From NCBI GenBank assembly GCA_951804985.1, contig OX638134.1, positions 3,658,001 through 3,722,000 of the forward strand: a DNA stretch of 64,000 nucleotides, read 5' to 3'. The position numbers were made by a program, and so were the translations under genes. Below are positions 51,645 to 63,000 of this stretch, piece by piece. The stretch comes from Dryomyza anilis (Eukaryota; Arthropoda; Insecta; Diptera; Dryomyzidae). Every line of letters starts with the position of its first letter. Positions within the stretch are counted from its first letter, which is position 1. The notes under the pieces were generated by a model. The model was not told the origin of the DNA. It made no database searches and saw only the letters and a list, made by a program, of their open reading frames with translations.

Positions 51645-54600
51645 TTACATGTCGCCGGGATAGCACTTGGGATGGCTGTTGTCTTGGCACTGCGCATCAT
51701 CGACTTGCTGAAATTCTGTTAGAAATAAGTTAGAAAGCCGTCAACAACAAGAAGGTAACTTTTATATAATTAATGTATATCTATTACCTATTCATTAAAA
51801 AATAACCTAAGAAATGTGTAAATATGTGTTAATAAATCTTTTTGCTTAATGTCTTCAAAAAACAAAAACAAAAATTTCAATGTATAAAAAATCAAAAATC
51901 ATTTTCAGGACGAATTCTATTGAGATAAGACAAATTTAATTCCGAATTGGAAAATTGATTTTTTAAAATCAAAAACAATTTCTAAAAGTGGAAGTTAACT
52001 TAATTTCGTTTCACTGAAATGAATTTAAGGTTTCAGAATTAAATTCATCTACTATCAATTCAATGCAACTATATTATACACCATGAAATCTGCAGATAAT
52101 TTATAAAATATGTCTTCCAAAATTTTACCACACATGATAGCTATCTGATGGGTGCCGTAATATTCTAATATAGAAGAAAACGAAATCGCAGATGAAATAG
52201 GTTCCAAACAAAACCATGTACCAAACGAAATATCAATGCAACAAGGTCTTACATTAATATGACTATAAACACATCATCTTAAGTCGTCTCTGGACAGAAA
52301 CTAACGATAAAAACACAAAAAAAATCAAAAAAACAAGAATCACAGAATATCCCGAGTGAAATTAGTTAAGATTAGACTCCTTTCACAACGTCCCTGATCA
52401 GAATACGATAAGGCATCTGCAAATCAGCCTGGAGATTAAACGGAGAATAACTCTTGCCAACAGGTACTACTTTGGGCTCAGTAGGCAATTGATAAGTAGA
52501 GCCAAAATAACGGACAAAAATAACGCTCTACAAGTCACTCATCATGCCCGTCCTACTATATGGTGCAGAAACATGGACGCTGGCCTCCACCGATGAGAGA
52601 ACGACGTCCCTGAATACGATAAGGCATCCCAGGGCTCAGTAGGCAATTCAGAAGTATTGCCGGACAACAAGAACGCTCTACAAATCACTCATAATGCCCG
52701 TCCTACTTTATGGTACTGAAACATGGAAGCTGGCTTCCACCGAGGAGAGAGAACTGGGAGCGTTCGAGAAAAAAATTCTCCGTAAAATCTTTGGCCATAT
52801 CTGATTTGCTAACGAGTATCGAATCAGGATGAACCATGAGCTGTATGAGTTATTCGACGATTTTGACATAGTCAAGCGCATCAAGATCCAGCGGCTTCGC
52901 TGGCTAGGTCATGTCGAACGAATGGATGAAAACACTCCAGCCAAGAAGGTACTTGCATCGAGACTCGAAGGTGGACAGCGTAGAAGAGGGTGTCCTAATC
53001 TGCTTTGGAAAGACTAAGTTGAGGACAACATGGCAACGCTTGGTATTTCTAACTGTCATCAGCGCACTCAAAGCAGAAGCGACTGGTGCGGCTTCATTTC
53101 AGCGATCAAGACCGAGTAAATAAGTAATCTGCAATCTGACATAATCGTGACCAGAGTCGATTGGAGTAAGTCTAATTTTAAATTCACATTCGGTAACCTG
53201 CACCATTCTTAACAAAGAAGCCTGATCTAAAGCCGATTTTAGATAATCTGATATGATTGGAATTTCAGAAGTAAAATTAGGAAACCTGATCAGAATAGTA
53301 ACTTCACATAGTGTCACATTTTGAGTCAGATGTGGTAGCCTGATCACTACGAGGGTGGGTCAATAAGTCCCAAATGGTCGATAAAAATCCACGGTATGAC
53401 ATTGGACGATCGGTGAGTGAAGGGGTCAATGAATTTGATTAAGAATTGCTCCCTCATCTAGTATATTCTCCAGAGTTAGCCCCCCTGCGAATATATATTG
53501 TTTCCAAATATGAATAAATAGTTTTGCGTCGATGAAAAAAAATATATTTTGAGGGCCTCAAGATATCGTATTATTTGAAGAGCATCAAAAAAATTGGAGA
53601 ATCATTGAACGATGTGCTAAAAGTAGAACTATGTTAATATATACAATTTTTTTTCGCCGAAAATAGTGTTGTTTATTTCAATTCTCAGGAACTTATTGAA
53701 CCACCCTCGTATTTTATTTGAATTCAGAAAGCCTGATCAGACAATGATGTCATCCTGAACAAAATGTACACTCAGGATCGTTATCACTTGGTTCAATCAC
53801 GGTAGGAGCTGTAACTTATTATTGTAATGTCCTAACACGCCGACTCTAGCGTATGGGCAACAGGTTCTTTAGATAATAGACTACCAATTGAAAGCCTATT
53901 GAAGTTCTTGATTTGTTCGTTCGTGGAAGCACATATTTATAATTTTGAACACAATGGAACAGCAGTATGTCCCAGATAAACATCTGCAACACCTAACCCA
54001 ATTAAATCATCACCAACTCACCTTTGTCCGTGCGCATGCAATTCCAGACGCTCAATTTGCATAGACTCTCAAATTGCTTCCAGCATTTGCCGTTGGTAGC
54101 GCATATCGGCATGTTCAAACTGTTGCATAGAAAGTCACATTTACGTGGCTGATCGGCATGCAATGTGCCAACATGATAATTGATAACTTCGGGCAGATGT
54201 TGATGAATTTGCTGCACAATTTGATCCACATGATTGGGAACAACTACAGCGCGTGCAGCACGTGTTTTGTGATTTGCAATAATTTGTGGAACATGTTGGT
54301 GTACTTGTTGCACAACTGCCTGGACTTTTGGTGGTACATCCACAGCTGCAACAGGCGCTGCAACTTTTTCGCTAACCATTTCCTTTGTTGGACCTTTTTT
54401 TTGCAGTGCCTGATTGATTACTTGTGGAATGTGTTGCTGTGCCTGCTGCGATATTTGTTGTACATGTTGTTGTAATTTGTCTGTGAGCGCGGATATTTGC
54501 TGTGGATCTTTGCCATGTCCAATGGTAATATTCAAATTACCAGGAACCTCCGGAATGAGCAAAACTTTTTCTTTATCGGCACTTTGTGGAACTACTTGTT

Positions 54601-54962
54601 GTTTGTTCTTTTGGTCTTTGGCCAAATGTTCAGCCAATACGGTTTGTGGAACGCGATGCACTTTAACATGTTCAATAATATGATCAATGTGCTGATTAAT
54701 TTGTTGTTTTGTGTGAGCTGGCAATTGTTGCGGAGATGGTAATTTTGCGGACTTAATAGCATTTGGAACATCGCCTACTTGTGGAAATCCTACAGGCAAC
54801 ACTCCCAGTTGTGGAACCTCTACTTCGGGTACGCTGAATTGTGGACTTTGAGGTATGTTTACAGTAAAAGCTTGCGTAACAAGAGCTGTGCAAGAAGATA
54901 TTTGAAAACAAAGTAAAATTTTGAAATATTTATTACTTACCACATAAAATAACAAACTTCAT
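51645..54962 (-). CDS. Secreted His/Gln-rich repeat protein with Kazal-like C-terminus (copy A)
   Basis: I do not recognise a named gene. Three coding exons: 54962-54941 (donor GTAAGT), 54885-54022 (donor GTGAGT), 51715-51645; 318 residues, phases match. Residues 1 to about 16 (MKFVILCALVTQAFTV) form a signal peptide split by intron 1. A Pro/Val-rich segment follows, then four modules of about 25-30 residues built on Q-[IV]-x-Q-x-x-Q-H-[IVL]-P-[QE]-[VI]-I (INQHIDHIIEHVKVH, QQHIPQVINQ, HQHVPQIIANHK, HQHLPEVINYHV). KTRAARAVV at 214-222 contains an RxxR site. Residues 257-318 have eight Cys; CNSLNMPICATNGKCW and FESLCKLSVWNC fit a divergent Kazal-like fold, completed by exon 3 (AQCQDNSHPKCYPGDM). 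Likely extracellular; protease inhibition is only a possibility from the fold. Intron 2 (2.3 kb) carries LINE and mariner relics. A tandem paralogue lies at 58.0-59.2 kb. Confidence 0.82.
52525..53060 (+). pseudogene. Non-LTR retrotransposon C-terminal remnants
   Basis: Two partial copies of the same segment lie head to tail: IMPVLLYGAETWTLASTDER (about 52540-52600) and IMPVLLYGTETWKLASTEER (about 52690-52755). The second continues ELGAFEKKILRKIFGHI, a stop at about 52800, then MNHELYELFDDFDIVKRIKI, RLRWLGHVERMDENTPAKKV and GGQRRRGCPNLLWKD. The GxETW, RLRWxGHVxRM and RRRGxPxxxWKD blocks are typical of the region after reverse transcriptase in LINE proteins; the clade is not assigned. Disrupted by stops and truncated. 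Confidence 0.82.
53348..53711 (+). mobile_element. mariner (DD34D) deletion derivative
   Basis: Ends TACGAGGGTGGGTCAATAAG and, inverted, TACGAGGGTGGTTCAATAAG match the inverted termini typical of mariner elements. The 364-bp body retains a decayed transposase C-terminus: VYSPELAP (third catalytic region) and YFEGLKISYY..SIKKIGESL in shifted frames. It is non-autonomous and unrelated to the rosa-type elements in this window. Confidence 0.85.
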
Positions 54963-55048
54963 TGTTTTTGTTTATAATCCACACAAACAGCTTGAATACT
55001 TTGAAGCTCAGAAAGAGTTCTGTTCTAAGGCCTACACATGCGCACCGT

Positions 55049-55055
55049 CTTTATA
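55049..55055 (-). promoter_or_regulatory. TATA box of copy A
   Basis: TATAAAG on the minus strand, 87 bp upstream of the ATG (edge to edge). The same box sits at the identical distance in copy B, within a 5' flank conserved over several hundred bp. Confidence 0.7.
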
Positions 55056-56438
55056 GCAGCTTTCATATTCACGCAATAAGAATAAGGTACAAGTCAATTT
55101 TTAAAATGTTCTTGCATACATTAATTAATTAATAATATTAATGCAAACATTATTGAAATTAATGTCACAATTAATGAGTGTGCTTCAGATTGAAATGCTT
55201 CACTTTTGGTTGGTTTGTTTGTTTTTGTTGTATAATGTGACGAAATAACCGGTTGTCTGTTGTAGCGGGGAATTTGTTTACTTATTTTTTTGGGAAAGAT
55301 ATTAATTGCAATTTATAAAAATAACACGCACAGATTTAGTGAATGTAAAAACGTATGTCGAAGCATCAAGATTTTTTGAAGACTCCCTTTTCGAAACGAC
55401 TCAAAATAAAATAACGTCCGTTGGTTAACATCACTTCAGAAATATTAACATATTAATTGGTGCATTTTATGTTAAAGCTAAAATTAAAACTGTTTTAACA
55501 CACCCAGTAAAAATATGGTCAATTCTGTGGCAATATGAATTAACAGCATAACTCGACATATGTTCAAATTGAGTTATAAATACCATCGTAATCCTGATAT
55601 ACGAATTCATTTTGTCGTCTTATCGTTGCTGAGATAAATACAAGCAAAAATCCTAAAAGCATATCTGTGTGTTAATAAATATTTATCTTTATTAAAAAAA
55701 CATTCGAAAAAAAATCTAACAAAAAAGATTTGCAGACATTTATTTTATTTAAGTTTTTCATAAATTTGCAAATATCATTTTTAAAATATTTTTAAAAATA
55801 ATTTTCGGAATCAGTTGTAAAGCTTAAAAATTCTCTCCTGAAAAGTTCAAAAAATACACTTTATTTCACATTGCCACAGAATTAATAGTATTTCAATAAA
55901 AAAACAATTATTTATACTATTAAAATTGCTCAATTCGATGCATACTATTAGTTCAATAATATTCAAACTGTTTATAAAATATGTTGTTGTACCATAACTT
56001 TATTATTTATTTTTTGATTGTTATTTATTTTAAAAACATTTAAAGCTTAACTTTTTTAAACCTATAAATATTTCTATATAATATTATTCATTTTATGGTA
56101 CACTAAGAAATCAGGATGTTTATGATAGTCTTGCTGTATCCAGAAACTTGGCAAATTAATAGTATTTCAATAAAAAAATAGGAAGTGTACCATTATTTCA
56201 ATACTATTCAAACTGTTAATACAATATGATGTTGACCAATACATTTTATAATATGCTCTTTTAATTTCAATAAGCAAGACCTATAAATATTTAATGATAA
56301 GTATTATTAATTTTATGGTATAGTCGAATTACATTTTCCTAATAATTTATTAAAACAAAAATGTATTTTAGTTATTTTATAATATAATTTATTTAATTTA
56401 AATGAAGATCACACACTTGTAAAAAGTCACTTCTCGTT

Positions 56439-56760
56439 TCAAATGGTTATAAGACATTTGTTTGCTTTCGTTTCCAATAACTGATTGTAGTACTTCCCTA
56501 CGGGGAAACGAACCGGTCCTAGACCAGGAACGTGACTGGTTCCTTGGAGATAGTTAACCGGTCCTAGTGCTGGCTCTTTTATATGAAACCAACCGGCAAC
56601 TTTGACATGGTATTGTCCTAGGCAGGGGTCAATTAACATCTCCTGCAGAGCTGTTTGTTTTTCAAAATCGTCTTCTGTGACCGGTACCTTTAGACCTATC
56701 AAAGAACTAGTCCTTAAAAATCATATTCGGAGATCGGTGCCAATGGTACATTCAGTAAAA
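56439..56760 (-). pseudogene. Unidentified coding-like remnant
   Basis: An 87-codon frame (56702-56439) of ordinary amino-acid composition: PVTEDDFEKQTALQEMLIDP, KVAGWFHIKEPALGPVNYLQ, GPVRFPVGKYYNQLLE. It is GC-richer than its surroundings. Upstream on the same strand, VPLAPISEYDF precedes a stop. A second partial copy of the upstream part lies at about 57060-57150 with CCTATCAGAGATCTAGTC. Probably part of a transposable element or a decayed gene; I do not recognise the family. Confidence 0.45.
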
Positions 56761-57160
56761 AAAAATTATTTAAATATTTTTAATTGTTTTGTTTATATTT
56801 TATTTGTTTTAAATATATTTTAAATTTTAGTTATTTTATTTTACATTTACATTTTATTTTATTTTAAACTCTTCTTCCATTTCACTTATGATTCCACCCT
56901 TGCATTCGTGCATTATAATTACTTGGAAGACGTACTATATTTAAAGCAATTATTTTTCGAAAAACAGTTCACGAATTATAGACGCATTACTTGCATCGTG
57001 TAAATAAGTCTCGTGACTTTGGCGCCACCTAGTGCCTTTTCTCCAGCGACATATTTAGGATGGACACGATCCGTCTTCTCATGCACACCTTTAGTCCTAT
57101 CAGAGATCTAGTCTTTAAGAGCATGTCCTTAGTCGGTACCAATGGTACCCGTCAAGTGAT

Positions 57161-57353
57161 ACACACTAAAATACTATTTAATGATACTATTAAAAATTGT
57201 CAATAGGATAAATAATTATTTTAATCGGAAAATACTAGAAAATACCATGACATTGCCATTGAGTTTATATGAAAAGATTTATTTTTTGTATACTATTAAA
57301 TCAATAATTGTCCTATTGGCCAATTTTAATGGGATTTGAGGGATTTTTTCCCG
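57161..57353. mobile_element. Copy of the ACACCCAGAAAAAA MITE, inverted
   Basis: Shares TCAATAGGATAAATAATTAT, AATACCATGACATTGCCATT and TATTAAATCAATAATTGTCC with 20627-20845 in the opposite orientation. The ends are worn (ACACACTAAAATACT; GGATTTTTTCCC). Confidence 0.72.
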
Positions 57354-58020
57354 CAGAGAAACCATTAAAACAATAGTATAAATACTATTAACAATAATGA
57401 TATTGAAATATTTAAAATAATGGTACTGAATTGTTCAAATACTATCAAATTAATTAGAAAATTTTTGAATTAATATAAAAAAAGGAAAAAAAAAGAAATA
57501 AAAGGAATGACTATACCATTGAGTCCATAATGGGACATTTTCTTCTGAGAGCACCTTCGATTTGCTTCATATTTTAATATGCTGTTAATATTGGCCAATG
57601 AAGTTTAAATTTAATTTATTAGATTTCTTTCGGAACCCCTTGAACCCGTTAATGCACTCTTTAAATACGATTTTTCTTGTTTTTAACCACATCGTCAAAA
57701 ACTGTATTTTTTTTAATTCTGAAAATGATGTACATAAATTCTTGACATTAAACAACAAATCATCACATTTTGATTTGGAGTGGTAAGAATTTTTTTTTAT
57801 TTATTTTTATCAAGCCCTGGTAAAAAAAAACAAACTAAACTTTCATTTATTATTCTACGTTTATTTTGAGTTTTTGTCAAATGTCAAAAAATGTATGTAA
57901 TTTAGCAGATATACGATAATAACTCTTTTGTGCTGAATATAATTGATGATTTTTTATATTATTTTACTAAAATAAAACACATAAAATAAAAACACAGTAA
58001 CTGGATTTAATATCGTGAAT

Positions 58021-59150
58021 TTAAACACGTGTTTTTTGATTTGCAATAATTTGTGGAACATGTTGGTGTACTTGCTGTACAACTGCCTGGACTTTTGGTG
58101 GTACAACCGCAGCTGCTACTTTCTCGCTAACCTTTTCCTCTTTTTTGCCCTTTTGTTGTTGTGCCTGATTGATTACTTGTGGAATGTGTTGCTGAGCCTG
58201 CTGAGAAATTTGTAGCACTTGTTCCGGTATAACGACAGCGCGTGCAGCACGTGATTTGTGATGTTCTAGTATTTGTGGAACATGTTGGTGTACTTGTTGC
58301 ACAACTGCTTGGACTTTTGCTGGAACATCACTAGCAACAACAGCTGGTGCAACTTTTTCACTAACCTTATCCTGTTGCTGCGCCTTTTTTTGCAGTACCT
58401 GATTTATTACTTGTGGAATATGTTGCTGTGCCTGCTGCGAAATTTGATGCAATTTGTTTGTGAGTTCAGAGACTTGTTGTGGATCTTTCCCGTGGCCGAT
58501 GGTGATATGCAAATGACCAGGAACCTGTGAACCGGGCGCTACTTTTTCATTTAAATGATTAATTACTTGTGGAATGTGTTGCATTGCATGTTGTGAAATT
58601 TGATGTAGTTTATCTGCGCCGAGTGCAGACTGTTGCTGAGCGGGTGCATCTTTTTGTTGTACTTGTTGTTTTTTCTGTTGTTCTTTGGCCAAATGTTCAG
58701 CCAATACGGTTTGTGGAACGCGATGGACTTTAACATGTTTTATAATATGATCGATGTGCTGATTGATTTGTTGTTTAATATGGGCGGGCAATTGTTTCTG
58801 CTGGTGGGTGGGTACCGTGGGCATTGCGTTATTTTGCTCTTGTTTTATGTGTGCTTGGACTTGTGGAACGTGTTGCAAGATATGATTAATATGCTGTTCG
58901 GCTAGCTGTTGTACTTGCGGAGATGGCAATTTTGTGGGCTTTACAACGTGTGGAACATCGCCTACTTGTGGAATCCCTACAGCCTGAACTCCCAGTTGTG
59001 GAACCTTTTCTTCGGGTACGCCAACATGTGGACTTTGAGGTATGTTCAGAGCAAAAGCTTGCGTAACAAGAGCTGTGCAAGAAGATATTTGAAAAAAAAA
59101 TTGAAATTTTGAAATATATATTACTTACCACATAAAATAACAAACTTCAT
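58021..59150 (-). CDS. Secreted His/Gln-rich repeat protein lacking the Kazal-like domain (copy B)
   Basis: Tandem paralogue of the gene at 51.6-55.0 kb. Two coding exons: 59150-59129 (MKFVILC, donor GTAAGT) and 59072-58021, ending QKTRV and TAA; 357 residues. The signal peptide (MKFVILCALVTQAFAL) and N-terminal Pro/Val-rich segment match copy A. There are seven modules against four: AEQHINHILQHVPQVQAHIK, INQHIDHIIKHVKVHRVPQ, ISQHAMQHIPQVINHL, ISQQAQQHIPQVINQVL, VQQVHQHVPQILEHHK, ISQQAQQHIPQVINQAQ, VQQVHQHVPQIIANQK. ITIGHGKDPQQ is shared with copy A. An RxxR site (SRAAR, 281-285) sits in the middle. Homology with copy A stops inside the next KTRAAR: here CGTGTTTAA ends the frame. No Kazal exon was found downstream and no clear AATAAA follows. 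It may be a working shortened protein or a truncated pseudogene with an intact frame. Confidence 0.72.
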
Positions 59151-60000
59151 TGTTTTTGTTTATAATCCACACAAACAGCTGGAATACTTTGAAGCTCAGA
59201 AAGAGTTCTGTGCTAAGCCCTACTCATGCGCACCGCTTTTATAGCAGCTTTTATATTCTGACAACAAGAAGAAGGTCCAAATGCATTATTTAAAATGTCT
59301 TGCATACATTTTCTTGTCGACATTTTTTATTGTTCTTGCTGTATAAAGTTACGAAATAACCGGTCTTCTGTTGTAGCAAGGAATTTGTTTCCTTTTTTGT
59401 TTTTGTTGGAACGATATTAATGCAATTTATAAAAATAACACGCAAAGCATTAGTAAATGTAAAAACGTATGTCAAGGCATCAATATTTTGTAAAGTTTAT
59501 TAAAGACACTCTTTTTGAAACGGCTCAAAATAAAATAACGTTGATTGGTTTTAACATCACTTCAGAAATATTAACATATTAATTGATGCATTTTATATTA
59601 AAGCTAAAATAAAAACGAGGAGTTAACAGGTAATCAAATAAAGAAACAAAACAAAAGAATTGGTTAAATCTTAATACGATTTCGAATACATGATTTACAT
59701 TTTCCACAGCAAAAAGGGAAACATGGGAAACTCTTATGTGGTCGAGTTTCCCATGAAAATATAGAATATTCTAAATATGGCGTAACGGATACCCTTGAGA
59801 TCGCTTGTATTATCCAACTAAGGCCATAGTCACGACCAACACAATGGAGTAATGGTGAATTTGAACCTAGTCCGTCTTCACCACACAAATCCGTGATCAT
59901 GCTCACGATTATAATGATGTATATTGGAATTCAAAGTGCTAAAATCAAATCAATAAAATGTTCCAACTTTGGGGCCTCTGCATATTTTCGGATTTATGAC
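59151..60000. other. 5' flank of copy B and spacer before the satellite
   Basis: 59151-59617 is homologous to the 5' flank of copy A (shared GAAATAACCGGT, TAACACGCA, ACATCACTTCAGAAATATTA). 59618-60000 shows no gene or element. Confidence 0.7.
59237..59243 (-). promoter_or_regulatory. TATA box of copy B
   Basis: TATAAAA on the minus strand, 87 bp from the ATG as in copy A. The surrounding text (AGCTGCTATAAA, GAACTCTTTCTGAGCTTC) is shared between the two copies. Confidence 0.7.
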
Positions 60001-63000
60001 CTTTTAAAGTTTGAGACGTGATTTCTCAAAAACCGTAAAATTAAATGTGCAAAAATGGATTATAAAATGTGCCAATTTTGATGTCTCTACGAGGAGTATT
60101 TACGGTATTTTTAGTTATTGCACTATTCTGAGTTGTTTTAAAAAATAAATTCCATTTTTTTAGATTATAAAAAGACAACATTATTTTTAACTCGTTCAAT
60201 TTTCAATAGATTTTCGTGATTAATATCTTATTTGATGCAGCAACATCTAAAGTTTCATTAGAAAATACTGAAAACTTTTAAAAGATCGAAAAATTTATCA
60301 AATTTTGACGCAAAAAACACCATCTAAAATACAGTTTTTGGTCCATAAAATCAAAATTTAGATCAACAGTTATCTGGAAACACAATTCCGCAGTTCCGCT
60401 CGCCATTCCCTATAAGAAAATCTATATCTCATTTAGTTTACTCAACATTTTTTTTATTGCGTTTTTAGAAAGTAAGTGGTTAGCCCATCCTATTTTACTG
60501 ATTTTCTGAAAAATTTTACAACTCGATTTTTCAACGGTTTTTAAATCAGTTTTATTTACTGAACTCGAATCTGAAAACCATTTTGGTCTATCACGTATAG
60601 TTTTTGCACTATACTCAGATGTTTGAACGATAGAATTACTTTTTTTAAGATTATGAAAAGACAACATTATTTTTAACTCGTTCAATTTTCAACAGATTTT
60701 CATGCTTTATATCTTATTAGACGCAGCAACATCTAACGTTTCTTATGAAAATATAGAAAAAATTTAAAAGATCGAAAAATGTATAAAATTTTGACGCAAA
60801 ACTCACCTTCTAAACAACAGTTTTTGGTCCATAAAATCAAAATTTAGATAAACAGTTACCTGGAAACACAATTCCGTAGTTTTGCTCGCCATTCCCTACA
60901 AGAAAAACTATATCTCATTGAGTTTACTCAAAATTTTTTTTATTGCGTTTTTAGAAAGTAAGTGGTTAGCCCATCCTATTTTACTGATTTTCTGAAAAAT
61001 TTTACAACTCGATTTTTCAACGGTTTTTAAATCAGTTTTATTTACTGAACTCGAATCTGAAAACCATTTTGGTCTATCACGTATAGTTTTTGCACTATAC
61101 TCAGATGTTTGAACGATAGAATTACTTTTTTTAAGATTATGAAAAGACAACATTATTTTTAACTCGTTCAATTTTCAACAGATTTTCATGCTTTATATCT
61201 TATTAGACGCAGCAACATCTAACGTTTCTTATGAAAATATAGAAAAAATTTAAAAGATCGAAAAATGTATAAAATTTTGACGCAAAACTCACCTTCTAAA
61301 CAACAGTTTTTGGTCCATAAAATCAAAATTTAGATAAACAGTTACCTGGAAACACAATTCCGTAGTTTTGCTCGCCATTCCCTACAAGAAAAACTATATC
61401 TCATTGAGTTTACTCAAAATTTTTTTTATTGCGTTTTTAGAAAGTAAGTGGTTAGCCCATCCTATTTTACTGATTTTCTGAAAAATTTTACAACTCGATT
61501 TTTCAACGGTTTTTAAATCAGTTTTATTTACTGAACTCGAATCTGAAAACCATTTTGGTCTATCACGTATAGTTTTTGCACTATACTCAGATGTTTGAAC
61601 GATAGAATTACTTTTTTTAAGATTATGAAAAGACAACATTATTTTTAACTCGTTCAATTTTCAACAGATTTTCATGCTTTATATCTTATTAGACGCAGCA
61701 ACATCTAACGTTTCTTATGAAAATATAGAAAAAATTTAAAAGATCGAAAAATGTATAAAATTTTGACGCAAAACTCACCTTCTAAACAACAGTTTTTGGT
61801 CCATAAAATCAAAATTTAGATAAACAGTTACCTGGAAACACAATTCCGTAGTTTTGCTCGCCATTCCCTACAAGAAAAACTATATCTCATTGAGTTTACT
61901 CAAAATTTTTTTTATTGCGTTTTTAGAAAGTAAGTGGTTAGCCCATCCTATTTTACTGATTTTCTGAAAAATTTTACAACTCGATTTTTCAACGGTTTTT
62001 AAATCAGTTTTATTTACTGAACTCGAATCTGAAAACCATTTTGGTCTATCACGTATAGTTTTTGCACTATACTCAGATGTTTGAACGATAGAATTACTTT
62101 TTTTAAGATTATGAAAAGACAACATTATTTTTAACTCGTTCAATTTTCAACAGATTTTCATGCTTTATATCTTATTAGACGCAGCAACATTTAACGTTTC
62201 TTATGAAAATATAGAAAAAATTTAAAAGATCGAAAAATGTATAAAATTTTGACGCAAAACTCACCTTCTAAACAACAGTTTTTGGTCCATAAAATCAAAA
62301 TTTAGATAAACAGTTACCTGGAAACACAATTCCGTAGTTTTGCTCGCCATTCCCTACAAGAAAAACTATATCTCATTGAGTTTACTCAAAATTTTTTTTA
62401 TTGCGTTTTTAGAAAGTAAGTGGTTAGCCCATCCTATTTTACTGATTTTCTGAAAAATTTTACAACTCGATTTTTCAACGGTTTTTAAATCAGTTTTATT
62501 TACTGAACTCGAATCTGAAAACCATTTTGGTCTATCACGTATAGTTTTTGCACTATACTCAGATGTTTGAACGATAGAATTACTTTTTTTAAGATTATGA
62601 AAAGACAACATTATTTTTAACTCGTTCAATTTTCAACAGATTTTCATGCTTTATATCTTATTAGACGCAGCAACATCTAACGTTTCTTATGAAAATATAG
62701 AAAAAATTTAAAAGATCGAAAAATGTATAAAATTTTGACGCAAAACTCACCTTCTAAACAACAGTTTTTGGTCCATAAAATCAAAATTTAGATAAACAGT
62801 TACCTGGAAACACAATTCCGTAGTTTTGCTCGCCATTCCCTACAAGAAAAACTATATCTCATTGAGTTTACTCAAAATTTTTTTTATTGCGTTTTTAGAA
62901 AGTAAGTGGTTAGCCCATCCTATTTTACTGATTTTCTGAAAAATTTTACAACTCGATTTTTCAACGGTTTTTAAATCAGTTTTATTTACTGAACTCGAAT

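Larger units (their letters stand above)
51716..54021 (-). other. Intron 2 of copy A with transposon relics
   Basis: Bounded by a GTGAGT donor at 54021 and a TTCTAACAG acceptor ending at 51716 (minus strand). It holds LINE fragments (52525-53060) and a mariner relic (53348-53711). The rest is unremarkable. Confidence 0.75.
54963..58020. other. Spacer between the tandem repeat-protein genes
   Basis: 54963-55495 is the 5' flank of copy A and is homologous to 59151-59617. 55500-56400 is AT-rich with MITE-like words. 56439-56760 and 57060-57150 hold two pieces of an unknown element. 57161-57353 is a MITE. 57360-58020 shows nothing recognisable. Confidence 0.65.

Noticed and set aside
54158..54742. 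Cys-rich frames opposite the repeat-protein gene (and similar ones at 58.0-58.9 kb)
   Set aside because: Antisense translation of CAA/CAC/CAG-rich codons gives artificial Cys/Leu/Trp-rich peptides.
60880..60940. Resemblance of the satellite words CTATATCTCATTGAGTTTAC to the Drosophila 1.688 satellite
   Set aside because: Only a short stretch resembled my memory of that satellite; without an alignment it is not evidence of kinship.
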